Assembly (NCBI GenBank): GCA_942493335.1 | Contig: OW818693.1 | Coordinates: 1,922,001-1,986,000, forward strand | Origin: JAEWSN01 sp942493335 | Lineage (GTDB): Bacteria > Bacillota > Clostridia > DSM-8532 | Direction of reading: 5' to 3' | DNA length: 64,000 bases | In this document: one piece after another, positions 9,460 to 18,129 of the stretch | How positions within the stretch are numbered: position 1 is the stretch's first letter | Layout of the letters: each line of letters starts with the position of its first letter | The notes under the pieces: model-generated | The model's database searches: none | What the model was told of the DNA's origin: nothing | Seen by the model: only the letters and a program-made list of their open reading frames with translations | Translations under genes and position numbers: made by a program

Positions 9460-9912
9460 TCAGTGCTGTTCGTTTTCAACCTTCACCTTGAGCTTCGCCG
9501 TCACACCGGCATAAAGCCTGAGTTCAACTTCCGTTTCGCCGAGGGTCTTGATGGCATCCGGCATGTTGAACTTCTTCTTGTCGATTTCATGCTTGTATTG
9601 TTTGTGCAGGGCTTCCGCAACATCCTTGCTGGTGATGGATCCGAAAAGCTTTCCGTTTTCGCCGGCTTTCGACTTCATCATGACCGTAAGCCCGGACAGG
9701 ACGACAGCCAGTTTCTTTGCATCGTCCAGTTCATGATCCTTGCGGTATTTTTCAGCCTGCGTCTTCGCCTTTGCTTCATTGAGTGCGGCGGCTGTCGCTT
9801 CGATGGCCAATCCGCGGGGAATCAGGAAATTCCGGGCGTATCCGTCGTTCACATCAACGATGGCGTTCATTTTTCCGAGGTTCTTGTCGTCCTTCTTCAG
9901 AATGACCTTCAT
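9460..9912 (-). CDS. rplI: 50S ribosomal protein L9 (bL9)
   Basis: Large-subunit protein binding 23S rRNA at the base of the L1 stalk. The N-terminal domain carries the conserved GYARNFLIPRGLA segment, followed by the long connecting helix and the C-terminal domain. At 150 residues it has the standard length. The ATG at 9912 follows GGGAGGG with six bases between, so I reject the five-codon longer start. It is co-directional with rpsR upstream and dnaB downstream. Confidence 0.96.
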   Translation of the reverse strand: MKVILKKDDKNLGKMNAIVDVNDGYARNFLIPRGLAIEATAAALNEAKAKTQAEKYRKDHELDDAKKLAVVLSGLTVMMKSKAGENGKLFGSITSKDVAEALHKQYKHEIDKKKFNMPDAIKTLGETEVELRLYAGVTAKLKVKVENEQH

Positions 9913-9961
9913 GGTGAACCCTCCCATTTGTCATAACGCCGATTGCAGCGGCTAAAGTGTA

Positions 9962-9995
9962 AGACAGCCTATAGATTCGCATCTATAGGCTGTCT
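9962..9995. repeat. Perfect 15-bp inverted repeat between rpsR and rplI
   Basis: Arms AGACAGCCTATAGAT (9962-9976) and ATCTATAGGCTGTCT (9981-9995) are exact complements around TCGC. No T-tract follows on either strand, so it is not a standard terminator. It could be an RNA processing or attenuation hairpin that sets the rpsR:rplI ratio. Confidence 0.85.
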
Positions 9996-10060
9996 GTTCA
10001 TCCGACATTCCAGAGGAACCGGACGCATTTCTTGCTGGATCTGCTTTCCACCGGAGCGAA

Positions 10061-10378
10061 TCAGTCGGTGGTGTAGGGCAGCAGGGCGATGGAACGTGCG
10101 CGCTTGATGGCGACGGTCATTTCGCGCTGATGCTTTGCGCAGTTGCCGGAGATGCGGCGGGGCAGGATCTTGCCCTTTTCGGACAGGAACTTGCGCAGCT
10201 TCATCAGATCCTTGTAATCTATGGATTCGACCTTGTCGGCGCAAAATGCGCAAACCTTGCGGCGGGAACGCCTCATGCGTCCGCCCGGTCCGCCTTGGCG
10301 GGAACCACGGTCTCCACGTTCGCCACGGTCTCCGCGATCATTGGAACGCGGGCCACGGTTGCTTCTCATTTCAGACAT
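10061..10378 (-). CDS. rpsR: 30S ribosomal protein S18 (bS18) with Arg/Gly-rich N-terminus
   Basis: Small-subunit protein that pairs with S6 on the platform. The core (RRKVCAFCADK through KRARSIALLPY) is normal and keeps zinc-site-like cysteines. It is extended to 105 residues by about 35 N-terminal residues rich in Arg, Gly and Asp (RGDRGERGDRGSR), a common variation. Start ATG 10378 follows AAGGAGG. The gene begins the rpsR-rplI-dnaB run and has its own strong promoter; rpsF and ssb, its usual upstream partners, are absent here. Confidence 0.95.
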   Translation of the reverse strand: MSEMRSNRGPRSNDRGDRGERGDRGSRQGGPGGRMRRSRRKVCAFCADKVESIDYKDLMKLRKFLSEKGKILPRRISGNCAKHQREMTVAIKRARSIALLPYTTD

Positions 10379-10493
10379 TTCGGAATGCCTCCTTCCAAAA
10401 CCATTTCAAAGACACACAATTCATTGATTTCCACGACGGCCATCTTGGGCCTGGTCCTGTTCTGTCAGGACTCTGGTCGGGTACAGCCAAATA

Positions 10494-10522
10494 AATATAT
10501 CACAGCACTCCGGCAGTGTCAA
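10494..10522 (-). promoter_or_regulatory. Strong sigma-A-like promoter of rpsR
   Basis: Minus strand TTGACA (10517-10522), 17-base spacer, TATATT (10494-10499). It implies a leader of about 110 bases before rpsR, which includes the hairpin GTCCTG/CAGGAC around ACAGAA. A ribosomal-protein autoregulatory element there is possible but not shown. Confidence 0.75.
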
Positions 10523-10553
10523 TCCGGGCGTGGCTCATCAAAGCCGTATGTCC

Positions 10554-10823
10554 CTAAGGTTCAGGATCCTCTCCGACAAGCTCGTCGGGTCCGATCTCCA
10601 CAGCGTCCGAATTGTCGGGGTCCACCTCCTGCAAAACCTCCCGGAGGGGTTCCGGCGACAAGACCTTCGCAGGCCTGCCTCCGGTCACAGTGCGATAGTA
10701 CCGCAACACAAGCGCATCCAGTTTCCGGCTTTCCTCCAAAACCTCGAGGCTGGAAGCTCCTTGATCCCGCAATGCCTGATATAGCCGGTTACGCTGATCC
10801 CGCAGGATTGCATTTCCATGCAT
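10554..10823 (-). CDS. Spo0E-like regulatory protein
   Basis: Small protein (89 residues from this start) with the Spo0E-family helical hairpin: LRDQRNRLYQAL, a turn, then SRKLDALVLRYY, matching the S-x-x-L-D-x-L-I-x-x-Y signature. Family members dephosphorylate Spo0A-type response regulators and so block sporulation or other phosphorelay outputs. The C-terminal 40 residues are acidic and outside the domain. ATG 10823 has a G-rich tract before it; a TTG at 10859 that overlaps the stop of the preceding STAS gene is the alternative and would mean direct coupling. Moderate certainty, from one motif. Confidence 0.6.
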   Translation of the reverse strand: MHGNAILRDQRNRLYQALRDQGASSLEVLEESRKLDALVLRYYRTVTGGRPAKVLSPEPLREVLQEVDPDNSDAVEIGPDELVGEDPEP

Positions 10824-10855
10824 GCCAACACCCCCCCCGCATGTAAACTCAACAC

Positions 10856-11260
10856 TCAATAATCATCGACAAAACGTTTCAATTCATTGAACCGACTTTG
10901 CTCCAGCATTTTTCTGAGCGTTGGTCTGTCCGTATGCAGTTGCAGCTTCGCGCCTCCGATTCTGGCGAGCCTCGTCACCATGTCAAGCGACTCGAGGACG
11001 GTTGGCGGCAGTTCCGGCACATGACCGAAATCCAGAACAGCTTTCCCCTGCTCCATCTTCACGCCGACCAGAATGGTTTGAAGTTCGCGGACGGATTGTT
11101 TGTCGAAATTCGGTTCGAGCGTACAGATCAGCACGTCAGAGATCATATGTACGTGGAAACCGTGATAGCTTCGCAAGACTTCGACCTTCGGCAAAAGCTT
11201 TCTGAGCCCGCCATCGATTGCAGCGGGATGATCCGTGCCAGTTGAGCCAATCTGATTCAT
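10856..11260 (-). CDS. STAS-domain-like protein
   Basis: 134 residues resembling an anti-sigma-factor antagonist. The C-terminal half has the STAS pattern of a beta strand plus turn (AVLDFGHVPEL), a helix (VLESLDMVTRLARIGGA), a strand (KLQLH) and a final helix (LRKMLEQSRFNELKRF). The phosphorylatable serine of SpoIIAA-type proteins is not in its usual place: the region reads PPTVLES, so a threonine or a non-phosphorylated role must be assumed. ATG 11260 follows GGAGG. It ends at the start of the Spo0E-like gene, suggesting a small regulatory operon. The family assignment is tentative. Confidence 0.55.
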   Translation of the reverse strand: MNQIGSTGTDHPAAIDGGLRKLLPKVEVLRSYHGFHVHMISDVLICTLEPNFDKQSVRELQTILVGVKMEQGKAVLDFGHVPELPPTVLESLDMVTRLARIGGAKLQLHTDRPTLRKMLEQSRFNELKRFVDDY

Positions 11261-11440
11261 CTCATGTCCTCCATGTTGGTACTGTCATAGGCAAACCGGC
11301 CCTTGTATTACATTTTTCCCCACTTCAAGACCCTCTGAACCGGAAGATCCGCATAAGCAGCGCGATACCGTTCGGCATGTTTCGCTGCTATTCGACATTT
11401 TCACTACAAAAGTCCTGCATCGTTTCTGTTGAAGTACGGC

Positions 11441-11471
11441 AAAAAAAAGGAGCTGCCCTTGCGGACAGCCC
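11441..11471 (-). terminator. Rho-independent terminator of the 11.5-12.4 kb lipoprotein gene
   Basis: Minus-strand GC-rich hairpin (GGCTGTCC, GCAA, GGGCAGCT with one mismatch) followed by TTTTTTTT, about 27 bases past the stop codon. Confidence 0.8.
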
Positions 11472-11497
11472 ATTTCGATTCGCGAACGGAGAATGGG

Positions 11498-12427
11498 TCA
11501 ATTGCCGGTGGTTCCCTTGATGACACCTTTGATATAGGAAATGTCCGTGGTAATGGTATAGTCCTTGCTGAGTTCCTTGATATCGACATTCTTCTTGTTG
11601 AAAACACTGGTGTAGGTGAAATCGGGATCCCCACCCTCTTTATCACCCGCAAGCATCCAAAGGTCCTCTCCCTCGAAGCTGACGAAATAACCGCTCGTTT
11701 TGGCGGTTCCATCCTCATTGGCTTTGTAGGAGATGGTTTCCGAGGTATAGGAGCCATCCTTGTTCTTCGTCACTTCGATGACGGATCGATCGATCTTTTT
11801 CCCGTTTCGTTCCGTGTAATAGATGGTACTTAGCGACTGATCCTTGATATCCAGCTTTCCTTCCCAGAAGACCCGGTCGTCCTTCACATTGTTGCCGCTT
11901 TCTTCCTCAATCTTGTAGTCGCATCCAAAAGTGACAATTCCGCCTTTTTCCTTTCGATAGGCATTCTTGAGGTTCAGCATCGGCACCACGCCGGTTTCAT
12001 CCACCACGTCGAACATCGGTACGAAGGCGATGCTTAAATCCATCATGGCAAAGCCCAGCAATCCCATGGTCAGTCCCAGGTTTTCCGATTCCTCGAGTTT
12101 TGCCGTCACTTTGTCCATGCAGGCGGATTTCGCATTGGTATAATTCGTCACGAACTCACTGAGTTCCTGTCCCTTTTCGAACGATTCCGATGATTCGGGA
12201 GAACTGGCATCCGAATTTTCAGCAGAAGCAGATGTTTCCTCATCTGCGGATTCGGAGCTTTCCTCCGGGGAGGCTTCATCCGAAGACGATGAACCGGACC
12301 CGTTTCCGCTTCCGCGCCCTCCCGCATCGGCTCCGCCACCCTCGGATGTTCGGCCGCCACAAGCGGAAAGTTGGGTGCAAACCAGCATCAGTACAAGCAG
12401 TACGGCGAGAAGTCGTTTTGATACCAT
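11498..12427 (-). CDS. Putative lipoprotein of unknown function
   Basis: 309 residues, probably anchored outside the membrane. Signal peptide MVSKRLLAVLLVLMLVC with lipobox LSAC, then a low-complexity linker of Gly, Ser and Glu (about 25-80), then a domain of about 220 residues rich in beta-strand-like segments (KLDIKDQSLSTIYYTERNG, DGSYTSETISYKANEDG). I do not recognise the domain. ATG 12427 follows GAGGAGG; a longer start lacks support. It has its own promoter and a terminator, so it is monocistronic, and its transcript begins with a stable folded leader. Confidence 0.75.
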   Translation of the reverse strand: MVSKRLLAVLLVLMLVCTQLSACGGRTSEGGGADAGGRGSGNGSGSSSSDEASPEESSESADEETSASAENSDASSPESSESFEKGQELSEFVTNYTNAKSACMDKVTAKLEESENLGLTMGLLGFAMMDLSIAFVPMFDVVDETGVVPMLNLKNAYRKEKGGIVTFGCDYKIEEESGNNVKDDRVFWEGKLDIKDQSLSTIYYTERNGKKIDRSVIEVTKNKDGSYTSETISYKANEDGTAKTSGYFVSFEGEDLWMLAGDKEGGDPDFTYTSVFNKKNVDIKELSKDYTITTDISYIKGVIKGTTGN

Positions 12428-12515
12428 AGGTTCCTCCTCTTGCGTTCTCAACGCGGGTGCGGGATTCCTGTTTCCTGACAACCTGTAATCCGCGGCATGG
12501 ACGGAGATTCGGTTT

Positions 12516-12573
12516 GGGAGACCTGGCGCGGGCGAACTGCGGGTAATGCGCCAGGATCAGTCGTGCATCTCCC
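12516..12573 (-). promoter_or_regulatory. Structured 5' leader of the lipoprotein transcript
   Basis: Near the predicted start of the transcript the RNA can form an outer stem GGGAGA/TCTCCC (12568-12573 with 12516-12521) stacked on a perfect inner stem CCTGGCGC/GCGCCAGG (12548-12555 with 12522-12529). A 12-base bulge lies on the 5' side and the loop is 18 bases. It is about 90 bases before the ATG. It does not resemble a riboswitch class I know. Confidence 0.55.
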
Positions 12574-12582
12574 TGCGTGCCC

Positions 12583-12611
12583 ATTGTATTCATCCCGGTC
12601 CGATATGTCAA
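12583..12611 (-). promoter_or_regulatory. Sigma-A-like promoter of the lipoprotein gene
   Basis: Minus strand TTGACA (12606-12611), 17 bases, TACAAT (12583-12588). The start site would be near 12576, giving a 5' leader of about 150 bases. This occupies the middle of the 319-base divergent gap to menA. Confidence 0.75.
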
Positions 12612-12686
12612 TGTATTGGAAATTCACCATACGATCCCAAATAAGTGCAAGAAAAATATTAGCGCCGATTCTCCGGTCAGGAACAG

Positions 12687-12715
12687 ATGCAAACCCGATG
12701 CAGTCTCGATATAAT
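12687..12715 (+). promoter_or_regulatory. Possible promoter of the MenA-like gene
   Basis: A perfect TATAAT (12710-12715) lies 31 bases before the ATG, but the -35 position (ATGCAA at 12687-12692) is poor. Supported mainly by location in the divergent gap. Confidence 0.4.
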
Positions 12716-12746
12716 GGTCGAAGTACAACCCAGACAGGAGGCAACC

Positions 12747-13697
12747 ATGCCGGTTCAAGCATTCCTCAGCCTCGTCGAAATCAAAACAAAAGCGGCCAGT
12801 GTCATACCCTTTCTCACGGGAACGCTATACGCACTTTATCGGTTCAATGCCCTGAAGCCTCTCCCACTCGTTTTTTTCTTGCTGTCCATGCTTGCTTTCG
12901 ACATGTTCACAACAGGACTGAACAATCGGCAGGACCACAGGCGGGCCATGAAACGGGACGGGTACAACTTTGAGAAACACAATGCCATCACTCACTTCAA
13001 CTTGAGCGAAAAAGCGGTCGATACGGCACTGATCCTGCTTTTCACCCTCGCCGTGGCGTCCGGCATCGCGCTGGTGCTTGTGACGGATTGGATGGTATTG
13101 GTGTTTGGCGCTGCCGCTTTTCTTGTTGGGTTTGCATACTCTGCCGGACCGCTTCCCATCTCCAGAACACCGCTTGGCGAGGCGGCTTCCGGAATCGCAA
13201 TGGGTTTCGGCATCCCGTTCCTGTCCTGTTACATCCAAACCGCACCCGGGAACCTGTTCACCCTCGTACTGGACAAAAATGCTCTTCATCTGACCCTGCC
13301 CTGGCTGCCCCTCCTCGGGCTTGTTCTCATATCAGCCCCGTGTGTCTGCTGCATTGCGAACATCATGCTGGCCAACAACCTTTGCGATATGGAGGACGAT
13401 CTGGCGAACAAGCGGTATACACTCCCGATCGTCGCCGGCAAGCATTGGGGCATGCTCCTGTTCCACCTGTTTTATCTTCTGTCATTCCTGAGCATTCCCG
13501 CAGCGGTCCTGCTGGGCGCGGCCCCCTGGCCGGCCTTGCTGGTGCTGGCCGTTGCTCCGAAAGTCGCATCCAATCTTTCCGCCTTCCGCAGAATCCAGAC
13601 AAAGAAGGACACCTTTGGCATGGCCGTTCAAAATTTCCTGATGGTCTGCGCGCCCTTCGCCCTTACGTTCGGGATAGGCTGGCTGCTGCCACGGTGA
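12747..13697 (+). CDS. menA: UbiA-family prenyltransferase, probably 1,4-dihydroxy-2-naphthoate prenyltransferase
   Basis: Integral membrane enzyme of 316 residues with about eight or nine transmembrane helices. The two UbiA Asp-rich regions are visible: a first-motif variant TGLNNRQDHRR near residue 55 and DMEDDLANKRYTLP near residue 215. The second is typical of MenA, which attaches a polyprenyl chain to DHNA for menaquinone. ATG 12747 follows CAGGAGG. It stands alone, without other men genes, so another UbiA substrate cannot be excluded. It converges on the sensor kinase gene with only 10 bases between. Confidence 0.7.
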   Translation: MPVQAFLSLVEIKTKAASVIPFLTGTLYALYRFNALKPLPLVFFLLSMLAFDMFTTGLNNRQDHRRAMKRDGYNFEKHNAITHFNLSEKAVDTALILLFTLAVASGIALVLVTDWMVLVFGAAAFLVGFAYSAGPLPISRTPLGEAASGIAMGFGIPFLSCYIQTAPGNLFTLVLDKNALHLTLPWLPLLGLVLISAPCVCCIANIMLANNLCDMEDDLANKRYTLPIVAGKHWGMLLFHLFYLLSFLSIPAAVLLGAAPWPALLVLAVAPKVASNLSAFRRIQTKKDTFGMAVQNFLMVCAPFALTFGIGWLLPR

Positions 13698-13707
13698 TCC
13701 CCCCCCG

Positions 13708-15933
13708 TCAAACGAGCCATTTGTTCAGCATCTCCTGCAGCAGAGCTGGCAGGATCGGTTTGGCAAGATAGTCGTCCATGCCGGCACGCAGGAATTTCTC
13801 GCGATCCCCCATCAGGGCGTAGGCTGTCAGTGCAACAATCGGCACATGAACCGCGTCCTCCTCCGAAGGCGCCCGCTTGCGCTCCAGCTCCCGGATGGCC
13901 GCCGTGGCGCTGACGCCATCCATGACCGGCATCTGCACATCCATCAGGACAAGATCAAACGGCTGCTTTTCGAACGTGCTTACGGCAAGCTTGCCGTTGG
14001 CGGCATGCTGCAGTTCAATGCCGCTTCGCGACAGGAATGCTTCCATATAGAACCGACTCGCTTCATCATCTTCCACGAGGAGCACGCGTTTCCCTTTCAA
14101 CCCATCTTCCATGTTGTAGCGGCCATCCGGCAGAAGATTTCCATCCCTGCGGAAACGGCCATCCAACGCAAACGGCACCTCGAAATGGAACGTACTGCCA
14201 CAGCCTTCTTCACTCTCCAGCCAGATCCGGCCGCCCATCAGCTCACACAGCTTCCTGCAGATGGCAAGACCGAGCCCGGTCCCCTGGCATTCCTTCGTAT
14301 AGGAACTGTCAAGCTGCTGAAAGCGCTCAAACAACAGGTGCTGCTCATCCTTTCTGATTCCGATCCCGGTATCGCTGACAGAAAAGCGGACTTCCACGAC
14401 ACCGGGTTTTCGCGTCATCTGAAGGACGGAAAGACTGACATTGCCTGCACGGGTGAACTTGATCGCATTACCGAGCAGATTCGAAAGCAGCTGCCGGATC
14501 CGAAGTGCATCCCCCAGGACAATATCCGGAATCTGTTCATCCGTGGACGATTCCAGACGCAGGGATTTGTCCGCCGCCGCAGGCTCGAACATGCGGAGGG
14601 TTTCCTGTACGACATTCTTCAGATTGAATGCTTTGCGCTCGATGGCCATCCGATCCGAATCAAGCCTGGATATGTCCAGCACGTCGTTCAGCAGCCGAAG
14701 CAGGGTGTTCGCGGATTGTCTCACCAATTGAAGATTCGTCCGCTGCTCCTCGTCCAGCTCGGTCATCAGGGTCAGTTCGGTCATGCCGAGGATTCCGTTC
14801 ATGGGTGTTCGGATCTCATGGCTCATGTTGGCCAGGAACTGGCTTTTCGCCTCATTCGCGCGTTCCGCCTCCTCCTTGGCCCGGACCAGATCCTTCACCG
14901 CCTGCTGGCGTTCGGAAATCTCCGCTTCAAGCAACCGGTTCAACTCCCGCAACTGGGTCGTCCGCATCTGCACCGTACGCTCCAGGTTCTGGTTCAACTG
15001 GTGGATTTGCTCTTCGGATGCCCTGCGTGCCGCAATCTCCTCTCCCAGCTGCTCGTTCGCGTCATGGAGTTCCTTTGTGCGCATGCCGACCATGCGCTCC
15101 AGGTCATGCTCCATTTCGAGATGATGCGCCTCTTCATCCTTCCGGATGGTGATGTCATGGAATATCATGGCAACATGTCCCTTCACCGGCGTGTAGGAAA
15201 GGATCTGCACCCATCGTCCGCCTTCCATCTGCACAATGGATTCTCCAGGAACGTTTCCCGCCAAAGCGGAAGATGCAACCCCGCGCCAATCCCGTGCCGG
15301 CACAAGCGGGTCAAGGATGCGATCCTCCAGCAGGGTTTCCTTGTCATGACTGCCGAACATCTGTTCAAAGGCTTTGTTCGCCTCAATCATGCAGACACGG
15401 CCGGGTGTCTTTGCATCCCCTTTTTCGAGTCGCATCACGGCAAAGGCATTCCCCATATTCCCGAAGAGTTGGCGGTAATGCTTGTTCAGCACCATGACTT
15501 CCCGCCGGCTGTCGGCCAGCGCGTCGCATTCGGATGCCAGTTCCTGATTCAGTTTCCGCAGACGTCTGACGGCGGAATGGATAAGGCCGAACAGGAGTCC
15601 GGCTGTCGCGGCAACATAGAGAGATCCCTTGGCAAGGCTGATGCGCGCCTGGACTTCCGGGTCCCCTGAGATTCGAAAGGCGATGGAGTCGGAGAAAAAA
15701 ATCCATAGGATGCCAATCGTGAAATAGCACCCGGCAATCGCCAGCGCAAACCAGGACGGCCTGTCCACCAGTCCGGACTGCCTGAAGAGGCTGTTCCAGG
15801 GATGATGGCCCTCCGAGCTTTCCAGAAATCTTTCATCCGTAGATCGGTTTCCTTTATCCATATTTGCTTCCATCATACGCTCCGCTTCCGTATCGGCACG
15901 CTTGTTCATGCCATGAAAACTAGGTTTATACAT
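13708..15933 (-). CDS. Hybrid sensor histidine kinase with C-terminal receiver
   Basis: Membrane phosphorelay protein. Two transmembrane helices (WFALAIAGCYFTIGILWIFF and one starting at AKGSLYVAATAGLLFG) bracket a short outer loop. A PAS-like domain, a long coiled coil and the HisKA box FLANMSHEIRTPMNGILG (His phosphorylated) follow, then the HATPase with LLGNAIKFT, VSDTGIGI and GTGLGLAICRKL. The receiver has the acidic pair LVEDD, phospho-acceptor DLVLMDVQMP and the conserved lysine in YLAKPI. Start is uncertain: I chose ATG 15933 behind AGGA (741 residues); ATGs further in are possible. No cognate regulator is adjacent, so the output is unknown. Confidence 0.88.
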   Translation of the reverse strand: MYKPSFHGMNKRADTEAERMMEANMDKGNRSTDERFLESSEGHHPWNSLFRQSGLVDRPSWFALAIAGCYFTIGILWIFFSDSIAFRISGDPEVQARISLAKGSLYVAATAGLLFGLIHSAVRRLRKLNQELASECDALADSRREVMVLNKHYRQLFGNMGNAFAVMRLEKGDAKTPGRVCMIEANKAFEQMFGSHDKETLLEDRILDPLVPARDWRGVASSALAGNVPGESIVQMEGGRWVQILSYTPVKGHVAMIFHDITIRKDEEAHHLEMEHDLERMVGMRTKELHDANEQLGEEIAARRASEEQIHQLNQNLERTVQMRTTQLRELNRLLEAEISERQQAVKDLVRAKEEAERANEAKSQFLANMSHEIRTPMNGILGMTELTLMTELDEEQRTNLQLVRQSANTLLRLLNDVLDISRLDSDRMAIERKAFNLKNVVQETLRMFEPAAADKSLRLESSTDEQIPDIVLGDALRIRQLLSNLLGNAIKFTRAGNVSLSVLQMTRKPGVVEVRFSVSDTGIGIRKDEQHLLFERFQQLDSSYTKECQGTGLGLAICRKLCELMGGRIWLESEEGCGSTFHFEVPFALDGRFRRDGNLLPDGRYNMEDGLKGKRVLLVEDDEASRFYMEAFLSRSGIELQHAANGKLAVSTFEKQPFDLVLMDVQMPVMDGVSATAAIRELERKRAPSEEDAVHVPIVALTAYALMGDREKFLRAGMDDYLAKPILPALLQEMLNKWLV

Positions 15934-16193
15934 TGCACATCCTGAATTCCATACATGGAAATCCATGGAATGCTTACCCAATCCAAAAGCACCGTAAACA
16001 GATCCGTTCAGCAAAACCATTGCACTGTAAGCATCGCAGGGATTCTCCAGCCGCATGCAGTGTATCTGAAAGGGAAAACATGATTCAGAATGAGAAACTT
16101 CATGATGCCGTCATGATTAACCCTTCCAGCGCAAGGAAGACATGATAGACTATGATACGATGGTAAAACCACATGATGAAATGGAGGGATTCC

Positions 16194-18011
16194 ATGAAAC
16201 TGCTTGAACGCTTCAAACAGCTTACAAAGAGCCTTATCCAGGGGATCCGGCGATTTCCCGCGTCCATTCTGATCTCTCTGGCGGTGGCCTTTATCCTTAT
16301 TCGGATGAACCACTTCCCATCCGATACAACCACTGCCATCACGGAAGCCTGGCAACGCGCGCTCGTAGCCTGTCTGATGGGCTTCCCGGCGAGTCTTTCC
16401 ATCCAGCTCCTGTTGGAGCGGGGCGCGAGGCCGCCGCTCTACAAACCTGTACCGCTTCTTGTCCCGTTCGTGTCCTTTGCAGCTGCCGCCGTCGCCCTGT
16501 TTGCCTATGCCTGGTTCCTTTTGCCGGATTTCGACATGGTGCCAATGGTTCGGACGATTCTGCTCGCAGGCGCCCTACTCCTCCTATTCATCTGCACACC
16601 CTACTGGTGGAGGCGGGACGGCCTTGCACTGCACACGACCCGGCTGCTTGTCCGCATTCTTGTCACAGTCCTTTATTCCGGCATCCTCATGCTGGCACTT
16701 TTTGCCATCCTCTTCACGCTGGACAAACTTCTCGCCGTTCCCGTAACGGATGAATCCTATATCGACACTGCCATCCTTGTATGGGCGGTTTTCGCGCCGT
16801 TCCATTTCCTGGCCGGAATTCCCGGTGTGCGCGAAGTGCCGAAACCGGCGGATTCCCCAAAAACGCTCCGCTTTCTGCTCCACTGGATTCTCATTCCGCT
16901 TCTGTGGGTCTATACAGCCATTCTGTATGTTTATTCCGCCAAGATCCTCATCGAGCGGGAATGGCCGCACGGCATCGTTTCGAGTCTCATTCTCGCTTAT
17001 GCCTGCATCGGCCTGCTGGTGTGGTTCTTGTCGAGTCCCACGGTCGATGACGGGAAACTGGCTGTTTTCCACCACCGCTGGTACGCCTGGTCCGCTCTCC
17101 CGCTTTTCTTCATCCTTTTTGCCGCCATCGGCATCCGGGTCGGGGAATACGGGCTGACCGAACCACGATGGTTCGTCCTCATCCTCAGCGGCTGGTGTGC
17201 TGCCGCCATGCTGTTGATTGCCATCCGCAGCCTGTTCCGCAAACGGGATGCGGAAAAAGCAGGCCTGCGGATCATCCTGCTGCCTGTATCTCTGGCCTTG
17301 GTTGCCGTTTGTTCGGTGGTGGGTCCTTTGAGCGCTTTCTCGTTGTCCATCCGGAGCCAGAACCATGAACTGGAGTCCATTTTTGCGCGGAACGGCATGC
17401 TGACTGCGGGAAAGGCCGTCAAAGCGACCAGAACGGTGTCGGAAGCCGATCAGGCGCGCGTTGCGAGCATTCTGGCCTGGTTCGACGGGGATCATGAACT
17501 GGCCGATGCAAAGGTCCTGCCCGAAGGATTTGTCCTGGGGGACGTGAAGGACAAGCTTGGTCTTTCCCTGACGGATTCCAGCTATTCAAACCTGTACAAA
17601 TACGTACGGTTCTCTGTGGAAAACACGGCCGAGCCTCTCTCCATCAAGGGTTATGATTTCATGTACCCGTTCGGACCGGGCGCAGGCGAATACGCCGATC
17701 CGGTGTCAGGCTTCTCTTTCCGCATGGATGCGGACATGCAGAACCTGATCCTGTCCCGGAACGGCAATGAGGTGTATCGGGCGGACCTGAAGGAACGTCT
17801 CCGTCTGCTTGTTGAAGCCAATCAGACGGGAGATGCGCAAGGAAAGGATTCCTTTCCCCTGTCGCAGAAGGATCTCGCCTTTGACACGACTGCCGGCGAC
17901 CTGCGAATCCGCTTGATGCTCCGCCAGATCGACGGAAACAGCCAGCCCGGTGCGGAATCAGGTTTCAAACCCGGTTACGCGGAAGGCTGGCTGCTGGTGG
18001 ATCTGCCCTGA
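16194..18011 (+). CDS. DUF4153-family polytopic membrane protein
   Basis: About 605 residues. The N-terminal two thirds hold roughly ten to twelve transmembrane helices, starting with FPASILISLAVAFILI. The family block around TPYWWRRDGLALH and FTLDKLLAVPV is typical of DUF4153, a family without a firm function. The C-terminal 200 residues, after a last helix near residue 385, form a soluble, probably extracytoplasmic region beginning SIRSQNHELESIFARNG. ATG 16194 follows ATGGAGGG. It is flanked by opposing genes and is probably transcribed alone. Confidence 0.75.
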   Translation: MKLLERFKQLTKSLIQGIRRFPASILISLAVAFILIRMNHFPSDTTTAITEAWQRALVACLMGFPASLSIQLLLERGARPPLYKPVPLLVPFVSFAAAAVALFAYAWFLLPDFDMVPMVRTILLAGALLLLFICTPYWWRRDGLALHTTRLLVRILVTVLYSGILMLALFAILFTLDKLLAVPVTDESYIDTAILVWAVFAPFHFLAGIPGVREVPKPADSPKTLRFLLHWILIPLLWVYTAILYVYSAKILIEREWPHGIVSSLILAYACIGLLVWFLSSPTVDDGKLAVFHHRWYAWSALPLFFILFAAIGIRVGEYGLTEPRWFVLILSGWCAAAMLLIAIRSLFRKRDAEKAGLRIILLPVSLALVAVCSVVGPLSAFSLSIRSQNHELESIFARNGMLTAGKAVKATRTVSEADQARVASILAWFDGDHELADAKVLPEGFVLGDVKDKLGLSLTDSSYSNLYKYVRFSVENTAEPLSIKGYDFMYPFGPGAGEYADPVSGFSFRMDADMQNLILSRNGNEVYRADLKERLRLLVEANQTGDAQGKDSFPLSQKDLAFDTTAGDLRIRLMLRQIDGNSQPGAESGFKPGYAEGWLLVDLP

Positions 18012-18129
18012 GGGTTGGCGCCAATGGGAACGAGCGAATCCTCCCGTATGATCCATTCGTATGGACCCATGATGTAACAGAAGGGGTGTTGAATCTGCAT
18101 GAACAGGTCAGCCTGTGCAGTTCAAGGCT

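Noticed and set aside
13846..15669. A 607-codon open frame on the plus strand
   Set aside because: It is fully antisense to the hybrid sensor kinase, has no domain, and its composition is that of a complementary-strand shadow.
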